Positions 17,814 through 26,437 of a stretch of 64,000 bases of DNA are shown here, piece after piece. The stretch covers positions 193,731 through 257,730 of the forward strand of contig MKWR01000013.1 of NCBI GenBank assembly GCA_001899855.1, in the 5' to 3' direction. The notes beneath the pieces were generated by a model. It did not search any database and was not told where the DNA came from. It saw nothing but the letters and a program-made list of their open reading frames with translations. Numbering within the stretch: the stretch's first letter is position 1; each line of letters starts with the position of its first letter. The DNA comes from Lysobacterales bacterium 63-13. Its GTDB lineage: Bacteria > Pseudomonadota > Gammaproteobacteria > Xanthomonadales > Rhodanobacteraceae. Position numbers and translations under genes: made by a program.

Positions 17814-19490
17814 TTATTTCTCCAATGGGCGCACGGAATCGGAGATGAGGCGCGCGCCGAAGGTTTCAATCAGCGATTGCACGGCGGGATCGGCCTGCAG
17901 GCCCTCGCGCGCCTCCTGCTGGCGCGAGGCGCTGGCGCGGGCCAGCACATCGGCCGGGCTTTCCGTAGCGTTGGTGACATTCTCGATCCTGATCCGCAGC
18001 GATCGCCCGAGCACCTCGCTGAGTCGCCTGGCCAGGATCTCGACCAGGGGCGGTGCAGCCAGGTGCTCGTGTGCTGCCTTGACGCCCAGGCGCAGCAGGC
18101 TGCCTTCGACGCCCAACAATACCGAGTGCAAGGCAATCTGCTTGGCCGGGCCACCGAGATCGGCACGCTCGATCAAGCCCTGCCAGTCGTCGATTGCAAG
18201 CGGGGCGCTGCCAATCGCGGGTTCAGCGACCTGATCCGCCCCTGCCGCTGCGGCGGGCGAGGCCTGCATGCGGGCCTGTGGCGCCGGTCCGGCATCCGTG
18301 GCTTTCGGAGATTGTCCGGGCGTGGATGCATGCGACTGCGCCATTGCCGCACGCTGCGCTGCCGGCGGGCGCGCATCCGTCATCGGGCGGGACGATGGCG
18401 CCGCACCTGCCCCGGCAGCGGGCGCGAACGCCAGCATGCGCAGCAAGGCCATCTCGAAACCGACCCGTGCGCTCGGCGCCAGCGGCAGGTCACGCCGTGC
18501 GGTCACCGCAATCTGGTAATAAAGCTGGACTTCGCGCGGATCGATGCGCGCGGCGAGCCCAACCAGGCCGGCATCCTCGTCGTGCGTCGCTTCGGCGAGG
18601 AGTTGGCGCAACTGGATACGGTGCAGCAGGCCGGCCAGCTCATCGAGCACCTGGGCGAAATCCGGTGCAAATTCAGCGATATGTTCGATCTCGGCGAGCA
18701 ATCGTGCGGCATCGTTGGCGGCCAGCGCCTCAAGCAGGACCTTCACCTTGGCCCGCTCGACCGTGCCCAGCATCGAATGCACCTCCGCAGCGACGAGGCG
18801 GCCACCGCCATGCGCGATGGCCTGATCGAGCAGGGACAGACCGTCACGCAGCGAGCCGTCTGCAGCGCGCGACAGCACCTCGATCGACTCCTCGTCGAAA
18901 CTGACCGCTTCGGCGCCGAGGATGTGCCGCATCTGGCCGACGATCTGCTCGGGCGTCAGCCGCTTCAGGTTGAACTTGATGCAACGCGACAGCACCGTGA
19001 TCGGCAGCTTCTGCGGATCGGTCGTCGCCAGCAGGAACTTCACATGCGCAGGGGGTTCTTCCAGCGTCTTCAGCAGCGCATTGAACGCTGCCTTCGAGAG
19101 CATGTGCACCTCGTCGATCAGGTAGACCTTGTGGCGACCACGTGCCGGCGTGTACTGGGCGTTGTCGATGAGGTCGCGCACATTGTCGATGCCGGTGTTG
19201 CTTGCCGCATCGATTTCAAGCAGGTCGACAAAACGGCCCTGGTCGATCTCCATGCAGATGCTGCAGGTGCCACAGGGCTGCGAGGTCGGCCCCTTCTCGC
19301 AATTCAGCGACTTGGCGAAGATTCGCGCGATCGTGGTCTTGCCGACGCCGCGCGTGCCGGTGAAGAGAAAGGCGTGATGGATGCGCCCGCCATCCAGCGC
19401 ATGCGACAGCGCGCGCACGACGTGTTCCTGCCCGACCAGCTCGGAAAACTGCCGGGGACGCCATTTGCGCGCAAGAACCTGATAGGACAT
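17814..19490 (-). CDS. dnaX: DNA polymerase III tau/gamma subunit
   Basis: Clamp-loader ATPase. The 558-residue protein begins MSYQVLARKWRP and has the P-loop GTRGVGKTT (about 44-52), a C4 zinc module (C..9..C..2..C..2..C, about 64-79), the DEVHML Walker B and SRC motif. A low-complexity linker rich in A, P and Q (about 365-425) leads to the tau C-terminal domain. I see no A-AAA-AAG slippery sequence, so a short gamma form made by the E. coli-type frameshift is not supported. ATG 19490 is the start; a longer reading upstream is not DnaX-like. Confidence 0.96.
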   Translation of the reverse strand: MSYQVLARKWRPRQFSELVGQEHVVRALSHALDGGRIHHAFLFTGTRGVGKTTIARIFAKSLNCEKGPTSQPCGTCSICMEIDQGRFVDLLEIDAASNTGIDNVRDLIDNAQYTPARGRHKVYLIDEVHMLSKAAFNALLKTLEEPPAHVKFLLATTDPQKLPITVLSRCIKFNLKRLTPEQIVGQMRHILGAEAVSFDEESIEVLSRAADGSLRDGLSLLDQAIAHGGGRLVAAEVHSMLGTVERAKVKVLLEALAANDAARLLAEIEHIAEFAPDFAQVLDELAGLLHRIQLRQLLAEATHDEDAGLVGLAARIDPREVQLYYQIAVTARRDLPLAPSARVGFEMALLRMLAFAPAAGAGAAPSSRPMTDARPPAAQRAAMAQSHASTPGQSPKATDAGPAPQARMQASPAAAAGADQVAEPAIGSAPLAIDDWQGLIERADLGGPAKQIALHSVLLGVEGSLLRLGVKAAHEHLAAPPLVEILARRLSEVLGRSLRIRIENVTNATESPADVLARASASRQQEAREGLQADPAVQSLIETFGARLISDSVRPLEK

Positions 19491-19643
19491 CGTGACTTCC
19501 GGAAAGCGATCCCATGATTGTGCCAAGTTATCGCGGTACTGACCAACGCCGGTTGCGCCGCGCTTGTCTGATGCGGGCATGCCTAGTATCCTCCGCCGCC
19601 CGTCGAGACGCGCATCATGGAAGATCGCCATCGCCGGTTGCTG

Positions 19644-19735
19644 GAGAGGTGTCCGAGTGGTTGAAGGAGCACGCCTGGAAAGTGTGTAAGCGGCTTAACC
19701 CCGCTTCGCGGGTTCGAATCCCGCTCTCTCCGCCA
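19644..19735 (+). tRNA. tRNA-Ser (GGA)
   Basis: A 92-nt class II tRNA with encoded CCA. The acceptor GGAGAGG pairs with TCTCTCC (one G-U), the D-arm contains GTCCGAGTGG, the anticodon loop reads CTGGAAA with anticodon GGA, there is a long variable arm, and the T-loop is GGTTCGAATCC. The sequence AAGGAGCACGCCTGGAAAG is typical of bacterial tRNA-Ser(GGA). It is divergent from dnaX. Confidence 0.97.
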
Positions 19736-19830
19736 GATTCAGGTCTGCTGCAAGAATCGAGTTTCCGCTTCGAATTCGGTCGCGGCCAAGCGGGATGCGA
19801 ACCCGCTGACATCAAAAACGCCCGTCTTAT

Positions 19831-19941
19831 GGTGGCCTCGTCGGTCCCCTCGCGACGATAGCTTGTGAACTCCGCCAGGCCCGGAAGGGAGCAACGGCAG
19901 CAAGCGACTCGGGTGCCGGGGTGTGGCTGGCGAGGCTGCCA
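19831..19941 (+). ncRNA. ffs: 4.5S signal recognition particle RNA, complete copy
   Basis: About 110 nt, the E. coli size. The conserved SRP apex is present: CAGGCCC-GGAA-GGGAGCA (19876-19892) with the GGAA tetraloop, followed by GGCAGCAAGCGACTCGGG and GTGCCGGGGTGTGGCTGGC, the usual 3' strand. The ends pair: GGTGGCCTCG at 19831-19840 with CGAGGCTGCC at 19931-19940 (two G-U pairs). This RNA binds Ffh and targets membrane proteins. Exact ends are estimated from pairing. Confidence 0.9.
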
Positions 19942-20031
19942 CTCTCTTCAAGTCAAAAGCGCATCGCGGCAAGCAGCCGTCCCTGGATCGGTTCCCGACC
20001 CGGCCATCCGTGGCCGGTCGCTCAGCGCCGC

Positions 20032-20055
20032 ATGCGTTGTCCGACGACAACGCAT
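20032..20055 (+). terminator. Perfect 10-bp hairpin between the two SRP RNA copies
   Basis: ATGCGTTGTC and GACAACGCAT form a perfect 10-bp stem around a CGAC loop; a second small hairpin (AAGCG/CGCTT) follows at 20056-20068. No T-run follows, so a rho-independent terminator is not proven. It may end or process the first SRP transcript, or be the 5' structure of the second. Confidence 0.4.
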
Positions 20056-20070
20056 AAGCGCGGCGCTTCG

Positions 20071-20141
20071 CCCCCCAGGTCCGGAAGGAAGCAACGGCAG
20101 CAAGCGACTCGGGTGCCGGGGTGTGGCTGGCGAGGCTGCCA
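20071..20141 (+). ncRNA. Second SRP RNA copy, 5' arm missing
   Basis: The apex and 3' strand of the SRP RNA recur exactly 200 bp after the first copy (CAGGTCC-GGAA-GGAAGCA, then GGCAGCAAGCGACTC and GTGCCGGGGTGTGGCTGGC). The 5' strand that would pair with CGAGGCTGCC is absent: 20031-20070 has no counterpart to GGTGGCCTCG. It is therefore a truncated duplicate or an RNA with a short helix. It differs from copy 1 at two bases that pair with each other in the apical stem (T20080-A20089 versus C19880-G19889), so pairing is kept. Confidence 0.65.
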
Positions 20142-20251
20142 CTCTCTTCAAGTCAAAAGCGCATCACGGCAAGCAGCCGTCCCTCGGGTTGCGGCACATG
20201 CCGAGCCGGATCGGCTAGCATTCATGCCGACGCTATCTGCGGATTCCTCCC

Positions 20252-20770
20252 ATGATCACGCCTGCCTTCAACCTGCAGCACTGGATAGACACGCATCGCC
20301 ATCTGCTCAAGCCGCCGGTCGGCAACAAGTGCATTGTCGATGGTGATTTCATCATCATGATCGTCGGCGGGCCGAATGCGCGGACCGATTATCACTGGGA
20401 TGAAGGTCCGGAATTCTTCCACCAGCTCGAAGGCGAGATGGTCCTGAAAATCCAGGAAGACGGTCGTGTCCGCGACATCCCGATCCGCGCCGGCGAGATG
20501 TTCTACCTGCCCCCACGCATTCCGCATTCGCCGCAACGGGCTGCCGATTCAATCGGGCTGGTCATCGAGCGCAAGCGCCTTGCGCACGAAGAAGATGGCC
20601 TGCTGTGGTATTGCGAGCGCTGCAACCACAAGTTGTTCGAGGAGTTTTTCACGCTGAAAAACGTCGAGGTCGATTTCCTTGCCGTGTTCGACCGTTTCTA
20701 CCAATCCCTCGAACGGCGCACGTGCGAGGCTTGCGGTCATCTCAACCCGGCACCCGCCCGCTACGCGTGA
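20252..20770 (+). CDS. 3-hydroxyanthranilate 3,4-dioxygenase
   Basis: Opens the ring of 3-hydroxyanthranilate to give 2-amino-3-carboxymuconate semialdehyde. The 172-residue cupin has the iron ligands in [17 protein letters not shown] (His, Glu, His) and a C-terminal rubredoxin-like pair CxxC (CERC near 126 and CEAC near 162), typical of the bacterial enzyme. It is first in a five-gene operon with ACMS decarboxylase, kynureninase and kynurenine monooxygenase. Confidence 0.95.
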   Translation: MITPAFNLQHWIDTHRHLLKPPVGNKCIVDGDFIIMIVGGPNARTDYHWDEGPEFFHQLEGEMVLKIQEDGRVRDIPIRAGEMFYLPPRIPHSPQRAADSIGLVIERKRLAHEEDGLLWYCERCNHKLFEEFFTLKNVEVDFLAVFDRFYQSLERRTCEACGHLNPAPARYA

Positions 20771-20813
20771 TCAGCAGCGTGCGGTTCCCCATCCCGTTGG
20801 TAAACTCGGTGCC

Positions 20814-21836
20814 ATGCTGAAGATCGATACCCACGCCCATATCCTGCCCGAGACCTGGCCGAACCTCGCCGAGAAGTACCGCGATGATCGTTTCCCGGTC
20901 ATGGTCAATGCCGACGGTCGCCATCGCATCTACAAGGATGGCAAGTTCTTCCGCGAGGTCTGGGCCAATGCCTTCGATGCGGAAGTGCGCATTGCCGAGT
21001 ACGCGAAGTTTGCCGTCGATGTGCAGGTGGTCTCGACGGTACCGGTGATGTTTTCGTACTGGGCCAAGCCGAGTCAGGCGCTGGAACTGCATCGCTTCCT
21101 CAACGATCACACCGCAGAGATCTGCCGTCGCTATCCGCGCCACTATGCCGGCATCGGCACCGTGCCCTTGCAGGCGCCGACACTGGCGATCCAGGAACTC
21201 GAACGCTGCGTCGACCAGCTCGGCATCTCCGCGGTGCAGATTGGTTCGCACATCGAGGACTGGAATCTCGATGCCCCCGAACTGTTCCCCTTCTTCGAAG
21301 CTGCGGCTGACCTCGGCGTCGCCATTCTCGTCCATCCGTGGGACATGATGGGCCGCGAAAGCATGCCGAAATACTGGCTGCCCTGGCTGGTCGGCATGCC
21401 GGCCGAACAGGCGCGCGCGGCCTGCTGCCTGATCTTCGGCGGCGTACTCGAACGCCTGCCGAAACTGCGAGTCTGTTTCGCCCACGGCGGCGGTTCGTTC
21501 CCGTATTCGATCGGGCGCATCGAGCATGGCTTCCGCATGCGCCCCGATCTGGTCGCCACCGACAATGCGCGCAATCCACGCGACTATTTCGGACACATCT
21601 ATTTCGATTCCTGCGTGCACGATGATGCCGCGCTGCGCTATCTGATTGATGTCGCCGGCATCGATTCGGTCATGCTTGGCACTGACTACCCGTTCCCGCT
21701 CGGCGAACAGGAGCCGGGCAGCGGCATCATCGCGTTGAAACTTTCCAATGTGGAGCAATCGCGCCTGTTCCACGGCACCGCGCTTGAATGGCTCAACCTT
21801 CCCTACTCGCGCTTTGCGCAAGATGACACGGAGTAA
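20814..21836 (+). CDS. ACMS decarboxylase (aminocarboxymuconate-semialdehyde decarboxylase)
   Basis: Amidohydrolase-fold enzyme of 340 residues that decarboxylates the product of the preceding dioxygenase and so diverts it from quinolinate/NAD synthesis to catabolism. The metal-binding HxH (THAHILPETW, residues 7-9) is present, followed by the ILVHPWDMMGRE segment and the FAHGGGSFPYSIGRIEHG motif, and the aspartate in MLGTDYPFPLGE. ATG 20814 is chosen because a longer frame would overlap the dioxygenase gene. Confidence 0.93.
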   Translation: MLKIDTHAHILPETWPNLAEKYRDDRFPVMVNADGRHRIYKDGKFFREVWANAFDAEVRIAEYAKFAVDVQVVSTVPVMFSYWAKPSQALELHRFLNDHTAEICRRYPRHYAGIGTVPLQAPTLAIQELERCVDQLGISAVQIGSHIEDWNLDAPELFPFFEAAADLGVAILVHPWDMMGRESMPKYWLPWLVGMPAEQARAACCLIFGGVLERLPKLRVCFAHGGGSFPYSIGRIEHGFRMRPDLVATDNARNPRDYFGHIYFDSCVHDDAALRYLIDVAGIDSVMLGTDYPFPLGEQEPGSGIIALKLSNVEQSRLFHGTALEWLNLPYSRFAQDDTE

Positions 21837-21840
21837 CCCG

Positions 21841-22350
21841 ATGAAACTGTTTCCCCTGATCCTGCTCGCCGCGATGGGCAGCGCGCATGCGCAAGACCGC
21901 ACCAACTTCAACCTCAACGATGGCAAGGTTGCCTTCAGCGTTCCGGCGGGCTGGAGCGCGATCATGGAAAAATCCGATGGCAATCCGCAGGCGATCACCT
22001 TCCAGATCGCCGATGCGGCCGCCGAAGGCAGCGACGACATGGCCAGCGTCACGGTGAAGACGCGCCAACTCAAGACAGCGGCCGATTTCGCCGAAGCCAC
22101 GCAGAACGAAATGCAATTGTCCAAGGCGCAGACCGGTTATGAGGCGGCGCTGGATGGCAGCAATGCCGGCATCCATCATTATTTTGTCATGCGCGGCAAG
22201 ACCCGTTACGAGATTCGCGACCGCTTCAGCCTCATGCAGAACATTGCCGTGCAGGTGCGTTGCCAGCGTCCCTTGCTGCAAGCGACGAGCAAGGCCTGGA
22301 GCAACGCGTTCGATGCCGGCTGCGACAGTGTTGCCAGCTCGCTGAAATGA
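21841..22350 (+). CDS. Secreted protein of unknown function in the kynurenine operon
   Basis: A 169-residue protein with a clear signal peptide (MKLFPLILLAAMGSAHAQ, cleaved after AHA). The mature part has no motif I recognise; it looks like a small alpha-beta periplasmic protein (VAFSVPAGWSAIMEKSD and a C-terminal paired-cysteine region). It lies four bases after ACMS decarboxylase and overlaps kynureninase by four bases (ATGA), so it is firmly in the operon. No function is assigned. Confidence 0.8.
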   Translation: MKLFPLILLAAMGSAHAQDRTNFNLNDGKVAFSVPAGWSAIMEKSDGNPQAITFQIADAAAEGSDDMASVTVKTRQLKTAADFAEATQNEMQLSKAQTGYEAALDGSNAGIHHYFVMRGKTRYEIRDRFSLMQNIAVQVRCQRPLLQATSKAWSNAFDAGCDSVASSLK

Positions 22351-23636
22351 GCGCAGCCGTCGATCGCGACATCAGCGAGGAATGGGCGCTGGCTGCGGAT
22401 GCGGCCGATCCGTTGGGCGGCTTTCGCTCCGAGTTCTGCATTCCCCGGGAGAACGGCCGCGAGATCGCCTATTTCTGCGGCAACTCGCTCGGCCTGCAGC
22501 CGCGGGCAACGCGCCAGGCGGTGATCGACGAGCTCGATTACTGGGCCGAACTCGCGGTTGAAGGGCATTTCCGCGGCCGCCTGCCGTGGATGGACTATCA
22601 CGAGTTCGTGCGTGACGACCTGGCAATGATGGTTGGTGCCAAACCCATCGAGGTCGTCGCCATGAACTCGCTCAGCGTCAACCTGCACCTGCTGATGGTC
22701 AGCTTTTATCGGCCCAGCGCCGGGCGCGCCGCGATCCTCATCGAGAAAAGCGCGTTTCCTTCGGATCGCTATGCGGTCGAGGCGCAGGTCCGCTTCCATG
22801 GTCACGATCCTGACGAGGCGTTGATCGAACTGGAGCCGGATCAGGCCGATGGCACGCTTTCGGATGCAGCCATTCTTGCCGCGATCGAGCAGCACGGTTC
22901 CCGTCTCGCCCTGGTGTTGTTGCCGGGCGTGCAATACCTGACCGGCCAGGCGCTTGATCTGCACGCCATCAGCAAGGCTGCACATGCCAAGGGCTGCATG
23001 GTCGGCTTTGACCTCGCCCATGCGGTCGGCAACATGGATCTGCAACTGCACGATGCTGGCTGCGATTTTGCCGTCTGGTGCAGTTACAAGTATCTCAATT
23101 CGGGACCAGGCGCGGTCGGTGGCGCGTTTGTCCATGAGCGCCATGCGACGACCACGCGCCCGCGTTTTGCCGGCTGGTGGGGGCACGAGAAATCCACCCG
23201 CTTCAAGATGGGCCCGCAATTCAGGCCGACTCCCGGCGCGGATGGCTGGCAGCTTTCGAATCCGCCGATACTCGCCCTGGCGCCGCTGCGCATTTCGCTG
23301 CAGGTGTTCCAGCGCGCCGGATTCGCTGCCCTGCACGGGAAATCCCGCGCCTTGACCGGTTATCTCGAATGGCTGATCGCGCAACGCGTGTCCGACGTGC
23401 TTGCCGTGGTCACGCCAAAGCAGGCCTCGCGCCGCGGCTGCCAGTTGTCACTGCGGGTCAAGGGGCCGCGCGAATCCGGACGCAAGCTGTTCGAGCATCT
23501 GCAAGGCGATGGCATCGTGGTCGACTGGCGCGAGCCGGACATCATCCGTGCCGCACCGGTGCCGCTGTACAACCGCTTCATCGATTGCCGTCGCCTGATC
23601 GAATCGGTCGCGCGATGGCGTGCGACGCAACAATAA
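22347..23636 (+). CDS. kynU: Kynureninase
   Basis: PLP enzyme that cleaves kynurenine or 3-hydroxykynurenine to anthranilate or 3-hydroxyanthranilate plus alanine. About 429 residues. Visible are the FCGNSLGLQP N-terminal motif, the cofactor aspartate in VGFDLAHAVGNMDL, and the lysine in CSYKYLNSGPG that forms the Schiff base, followed by GAFVHERH and WWGH. The ATG overlaps the previous stop. Confidence 0.96.
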   Translation: MSAAVDRDISEEWALAADAADPLGGFRSEFCIPRENGREIAYFCGNSLGLQPRATRQAVIDELDYWAELAVEGHFRGRLPWMDYHEFVRDDLAMMVGAKPIEVVAMNSLSVNLHLLMVSFYRPSAGRAAILIEKSAFPSDRYAVEAQVRFHGHDPDEALIELEPDQADGTLSDAAILAAIEQHGSRLALVLLPGVQYLTGQALDLHAISKAAHAKGCMVGFDLAHAVGNMDLQLHDAGCDFAVWCSYKYLNSGPGAVGGAFVHERHATTTRPRFAGWWGHEKSTRFKMGPQFRPTPGADGWQLSNPPILALAPLRISLQVFQRAGFAALHGKSRALTGYLEWLIAQRVSDVLAVVTPKQASRRGCQLSLRVKGPRESGRKLFEHLQGDGIVVDWREPDIIRAAPVPLYNRFIDCRRLIESVARWRATQQ

Positions 23637-23640
23637 AGAA

Positions 23641-25050
23641 ATGAAGAAGCCCGCCATCACCATCGTCGGCGCCGGCCTCGTCGGCTCCCTGCTCGCCACC
23701 CTGCTCGGCCAGCGCGGCTTTGCGGTGAGCGTGTTCGAGCGCCGCCCCGATCCGCGTCGCGCCGGTTTCCTCGGCGGCCGCTCGATCAATCTCGCCCTCG
23801 CCGAGCGTGGCTGGCATGGCTTGCGCCTGGCTGGTCTGCAACAGCGCATGCTGGAAATCGCGGTAATGATGCGCGGGCGCATGATCCACGACCTCGATGG
23901 GCGTACCAACCTGCAGCGTTACGGGCGCGATGATTCCGAGGTGATCTGGTCGGTCAATCGCGGCGCATTGAACATCACCCTGCTCGATGCGGCCGAAGCA
24001 GCCGGTGCCGACATCCATTTTGACCAACGCCTCGATGCACTCGACTGGGCGACCTCGACCCTGCACCTGCGCAGCGAGGAAGGCGTCGCTGGCGCGCACC
24101 AGGCCGACGTCATCCTTGGCTGTGACGGCGCCGGCTCCGCCTTGCGCGGGGCGATGGCGCAAACCACCGATCTCGGCGAACGCTTCGAACCGCTGGGGCA
24201 TGGCTACAAGGAACTGGAGATTCCGGCACTGGCGGATTTCCCGTCCGGCCAGCTTCCATCTCCATTGCGGGATGCGCTGGCCCGTGGCCAGCGCTTTGCC
24301 ATGGAACCCAACGCACTGCACATCTGGCCCCGCGGCAATTACATGTGCATCGCCTTGCCGAATGCCGAGGGCAGTTTCACCGTCACCCTGTTCCTTGCCA
24401 GCGAGGGCACGCCCAGCCTGGCCGGCATCACCAGCGCAGCTGATGTGCGCGCATTCTTCGAGCGCGATTTCGCCGACGCCGTGCCCTTGATGCCGGATCT
24501 CGAGAAGGATTTTCTCGGCAATCCGATTGGCTTGCTCGGCACGCTCTACCTCGATCGCTGGCACCTTGCCGGCAAGGCGCTGCTGCTCGGCGATGCCTGT
24601 CATGCCATCGTGCCTTTCCACGGACAAGGCATGAACGCGGGATTCGAGGACGCCGTCGAACTGGCAGAACTGCTTTCCGCGACACCGCATGACAGTGCCG
24701 CGGTATTCGCGGAATTCGAACGCCGGCGCAAACCGAACGCCGATGCGATCGCGGCAATGGCGCTCGACAACTACATCGAGATGCGCGACCGCGTCGACGA
24801 TGCCGATTACCTGCTGATGCGCGAGCTCGATCGCGCTTTGGCGGCACGCCACCCCGGACGCTGGGTGCCGCGCTACTGGATGGTCACCTTCTCGCGGATT
24901 CCCTATGCGACCGCGTTCGAGCGCGGGGAAATCCAGGCGAGGCTGCTGCGCCAGATGATCGAAGGAAAGCAGTCGCTGGCGGAAATCGACCTCGATCAGG
25001 CCGACGTGCTCGTCCACCGGCAGCTTGAGCCGATTGCGGCATCAGCCTGA
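23641..25050 (+). CDS. kmo: Kynurenine 3-monooxygenase
   Basis: FAD-dependent hydroxylase making 3-hydroxykynurenine. The 469-residue protein has the Rossmann motif VGAGLVGSLLA (about 8-18), the ERRPDPR and GRSINLALAERGW motifs specific to KMO, and the LLGDACHAIVPFHGQGMNAGFED FAD-binding block. ATG 23641 starts four bases after the kynU stop; an in-frame ATG at 23620 would overlap kynU. Tryptophan dioxygenase and kynurenine formamidase are not in the window. Confidence 0.95.
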   Translation: MKKPAITIVGAGLVGSLLATLLGQRGFAVSVFERRPDPRRAGFLGGRSINLALAERGWHGLRLAGLQQRMLEIAVMMRGRMIHDLDGRTNLQRYGRDDSEVIWSVNRGALNITLLDAAEAAGADIHFDQRLDALDWATSTLHLRSEEGVAGAHQADVILGCDGAGSALRGAMAQTTDLGERFEPLGHGYKELEIPALADFPSGQLPSPLRDALARGQRFAMEPNALHIWPRGNYMCIALPNAEGSFTVTLFLASEGTPSLAGITSAADVRAFFERDFADAVPLMPDLEKDFLGNPIGLLGTLYLDRWHLAGKALLLGDACHAIVPFHGQGMNAGFEDAVELAELLSATPHDSAAVFAEFERRRKPNADAIAAMALDNYIEMRDRVDDADYLLMRELDRALAARHPGRWVPRYWMVTFSRIPYATAFERGEIQARLLRQMIEGKQSLAEIDLDQADVLVHRQLEPIAASA

Positions 25051-25209
25051 GTCCCTTTTCGCCACGGACGTGGACGCATCGGTGAACAAATCCAGGCAAG
25101 GGCAGCACGCTCGGCATGTCGTATCATCGTCGTTCGCACCGAGACTTCCCGGAGACCCGCGATTGACGCCCTGCCCTATGATCCTGCCGAGCTTGCCCGC
25201 AAGGCGCAG

Positions 25210-25800
25210 ATGATTGCCGATGCCGGGCGCGAACTTGCCGCGCTTGGCTGGACACCGGCAACCAGCAGCAATTTCTCGATGCGCCTTGATGCGTCGCACG
25301 TCGCCGTGACCGTATCCGGTCGCGACAAGGGCAAGCTCGGTGCCGAGGACATCATGGTCGTCGATCTCGACAACCAGCCGGTCGCGACAACGGCGCGGCC
25401 GTCCGCGGAGACGGCCTTGCATACGCAGGTCTACCGCCGCTTTGCGGATGTCGGTGCCGTGCTGCACACGCATTCGCACGCGCAAAGCGTGGCCTCGCGC
25501 CTGTTTGCCGAAGCCGGTGTGGTGCGCTTCCAGGGCTGGGAGCTGCAAAAGGCCATCGCCGGCCACACCACGCATGAAAGCGTGCTCGACCTGCCGGTCT
25601 TTCCGAATACCCAGGACATGAGCGTGCTGGTAGGGCAGATCGATGCCTGGCTGGATGCCGGCAAACCGCTGCATGGCTACTTGATCAACGGCCACGGCAT
25701 CTATGCCTGGGGCGTTGACATGGCCGAGGCGCGTCGCCATCTCGAAGCGTTCGAGTTCCTGCTCAACTGCGAAATGGATCTGAGGAGACTGTCGTCATGA
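25210..25800 (+). CDS. mtnB: Methylthioribulose-1-phosphate dehydratase (possible upstream non-AUG start)
   Basis: Methionine salvage enzyme that dehydrates 5-methylthioribulose-1-phosphate; class II aldolase fold with zinc histidines in HTHSHAQS and the C-terminal [11 protein letters not shown]. The first AUG (25210) gives 196 residues, but in-frame codons upstream encode a [12 protein letters not shown] helix that belongs to the family. No ATG, GTG or TTG occurs in that frame back to the kmo stop. ATT 25162 is preceded by GGAG at 25151-25154 (7 nt) and may be the true start; CTG 25171 is another option. Confidence 0.92.
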   Translation: MIADAGRELAALGWTPATSSNFSMRLDASHVAVTVSGRDKGKLGAEDIMVVDLDNQPVATTARPSAETALHTQVYRRFADVGAVLHTHSHAQSVASRLFAEAGVVRFQGWELQKAIAGHTTHESVLDLPVFPNTQDMSVLVGQIDAWLDAGKPLHGYLINGHGIYAWGVDMAEARRHLEAFEFLLNCEMDLRRLSS

Positions 25801-26363
25801 GCCACCTGCGCATCTTTGCCGAAGACAACGGCGATACGCCCCTGGCCACGTATGCAACGCACGCGGAGATTGCCGAAGTCCTCGGCCAGGTTGGCGTGCG
25901 CTTCGAACGCTGGCAGGCAAACAAGCCGATAGCCGCGGGTGCCAGCCAGGAAGAAGTGATCGAGGCCTATCGCGAAGACATCGACCGCTTGATGCGCGAG
26001 GAAGGCTACCGCAGCGTCGACGTCGTCAGCCTCACCGCCGATCATCCCGACCGTGCAGCCTTGCGCCAGAAGTTCCTCAGCGAGCACACCCACGCGGAAG
26101 ACGAAGTGCGTTTCTTCGTTGACGGCTCCGGCCAGTTCACCCTGCACGTCGAAGGCAAGGTCTACGACCTGCTTTGCGGTAAAGGCGACCTGATCGGCGT
26201 ACCCGATGGCACCCGGCACTGGTTCGACATGAGCGAGGAACCGCACTTCGTCGCCATTCGCCTGTTCACCAATCCCGCCGGATGGGTTGCCGAATTCACC
26301 GGCGACGAGATCGCGGCGAGGTTCCCGCGCATGCAGCCGGCGACGGCCAAGGCGCACGCCTGA
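25797..26363 (+). CDS. mtnD: Acireductone dioxygenase
   Basis: Metal-dependent cupin that converts acireductone to the keto acid precursor of methionine (Fe form) or to the CO-producing off-pathway product (Ni form). The 188-residue protein has the metal motif [17 protein letters not shown] (His, His, Glu) and the third histidine in GTRHWFDM. It overlaps mtnB by four bases and precedes mtnC. Confidence 0.96.
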   Translation: MSHLRIFAEDNGDTPLATYATHAEIAEVLGQVGVRFERWQANKPIAAGASQEEVIEAYREDIDRLMREEGYRSVDVVSLTADHPDRAALRQKFLSEHTHAEDEVRFFVDGSGQFTLHVEGKVYDLLCGKGDLIGVPDGTRHWFDMSEEPHFVAIRLFTNPAGWVAEFTGDEIAARFPRMQPATAKAHA

Positions 26364-26437
26364 TCGTGGCCTGGCGCTGCGCGCCAGGTGCAGTCGACTA
26401 CCCCGGTTCTGCAAATCCTCCACAAGAGCAAGAAGAA

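Larger units (their letters stand above)
19871..20184 (+). repeat. Tandem direct repeat, about 114 bp unit at 200-bp period
   Basis: Positions 19871-19984 and 20071-20184 align without gaps with five differences (19871, 19874, 19880, 19889 and 19966). 76 bases from 19890 to 19965 are identical. The unit covers the SRP RNA apex and 3' strand plus about 44 bases of downstream sequence ending in a small GCGGC/GCCGT-type hairpin, so the duplication extends past the RNA gene. Confidence 0.93.

Noticed and set aside
17814-19490. A dnaX slippery heptamer for the gamma form
   Set aside because: No A-AAA-AAG motif seen on the coding strand, so programmed frameshifting is not supported.
17679-19517. 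Plus-strand reading frame of 612 codons opposite dnaX
   Set aside because: It lies antisense to a conserved gene; at 65% GC such long open frames are common and it has no conserved motif.
19553-19589. Sigma-70 promoter for tRNA-Ser (TTGTCT and TAGTAT)
   Set aside because: The spacing is only 14 bases, so it is not a convincing promoter.
23578-25017. Minus-strand 479-codon frame opposite kmo
   Set aside because: Antisense to a gene with intact FAD motifs.
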